Below are positions 53,575-53,632 of a DNA stretch of 53,632 nt, piece by piece. The DNA is from Methanomicrobia archaeon (GTDB taxonomy: Archaea; Halobacteriota; Syntropharchaeia; Alkanophagales; Methanospirareceae). Within the stretch, counting starts at the first letter, position 1. The number at the start of each line of letters is the position of its first letter. The notes beneath the pieces were generated by a model, which searched no databases, was not told where the DNA came from, and worked only from the letters and a program-made list of their open reading frames with translations. Both the position numbers and the translations under genes were made by a program. Where the stretch lies: positions 1 through 53,632 of the forward strand of contig JAFGHB010000006.1 in NCBI GenBank assembly GCA_016930255.1. The letters run 5' to 3'.

Positions 53575-53632
53575 ATCGATGTATTCGTTTTTATGAGTCC
53601 TCTTTTCTTTCTTTTTCTGTAAAGGAGGATTA

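Noticed and set aside
1-53632. CRISPR array, insertion sequence or integrase
   Set aside because: No regularly spaced direct repeats, no transposase or recombinase motif and no long terminal inverted repeats were seen by eye; remnants too decayed to recognise cannot be excluded.

Overview
The window reads as one contig from a methanogen-lineage euryarchaeon that uses C1 and F420 cofactors. Evidence: an fwdDBAC cluster for formylmethanofuran dehydrogenase, an FrhB-type F420 oxidoreductase subunit, an archaeal histone (cut by the left edge), RfcS, a Rad50-like ATPase, an archaeal-type UMP kinase, a predicted archaeal thymidylate synthase, an ADH-synthase-type aldolase for early aromatic synthesis, a DUF106/EMC3-like insertase, archaeal TATA boxes, and a tRNA gene without an encoded CCA. 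The mix (fwd genes, giant DUF11 surface proteins, DapL/DapF lysine synthesis, an FrhB/glutamate-synthase pair) fits the Syntrophoarchaeia/ANME-1 (Methanophagales) neighbourhood, but that placement is inference. No mcr or rRNA gene is present to prove it.

Layout. 1-8000: housekeeping genes (histone end, pyrH, an isolated rpl32e downstream of serA, eno, a SAM methyltransferase, rad50-like). 8100-13200: an aconitase-family LeuC/LeuD pair split by a secreted SCP2-like protein, then argC, a membrane protein and the ADH-synthase-type aldolase. 13380-17540: an AT-rich membrane protein resembling Pycsar effectors, tRNA-Thr(UGU), marC, rfcS, and a probably frameshifted PD-(D/E)XK-like gene. 17545-22710: aroE divergent from fwdD-B-A-C, which ends at a clear terminator. 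22845-31645: one giant DUF11-repeat surface protein of about 2,930 residues broken by two frameshifts. 31700-36580: MetRS-C-like tRNA-binding protein, DUF106 protein, truA, thymidylate synthase, Dph6-like PP-loop enzyme and a ribbon-helix-helix (RHH) regulator. 36767-42720: FrhB-like, FMN glutamate-synthase-like and stand-alone PP-loop genes, then hisH and hisF separated by an AT-rich nuclease-like gene. 42829-48912: a 2,027-residue secreted protein with transglutaminase-like and beta-helix regions. 49271-53500: a four-gene operon read leftwards, RHH regulator, guaA, dapL, dapF.

How the parts connect. Nitrogen and amino-acid metabolism is over-represented (GltB-like/FrhB, GuaA, HisH/HisF, DapL/DapF, ArgC, LeuCD, SerA, AroE). 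Two closely related RHH regulators, each with the same uncharacterised C-terminal domain, sit next to two of these clusters. One is divergent from the FrhB/GltB operon across a spacer with three copies of TTCTCAAA. The other heads the guaA-dapL-dapF operon below three GGTT(A/T)AC-like half sites. The most novel candidate system is the FrhB-GltB-PP-loop operon with its RHH regulator: a possible F420-linked glutamate-forming (or other amide-transfer) enzyme with no glutaminase domain of its own.
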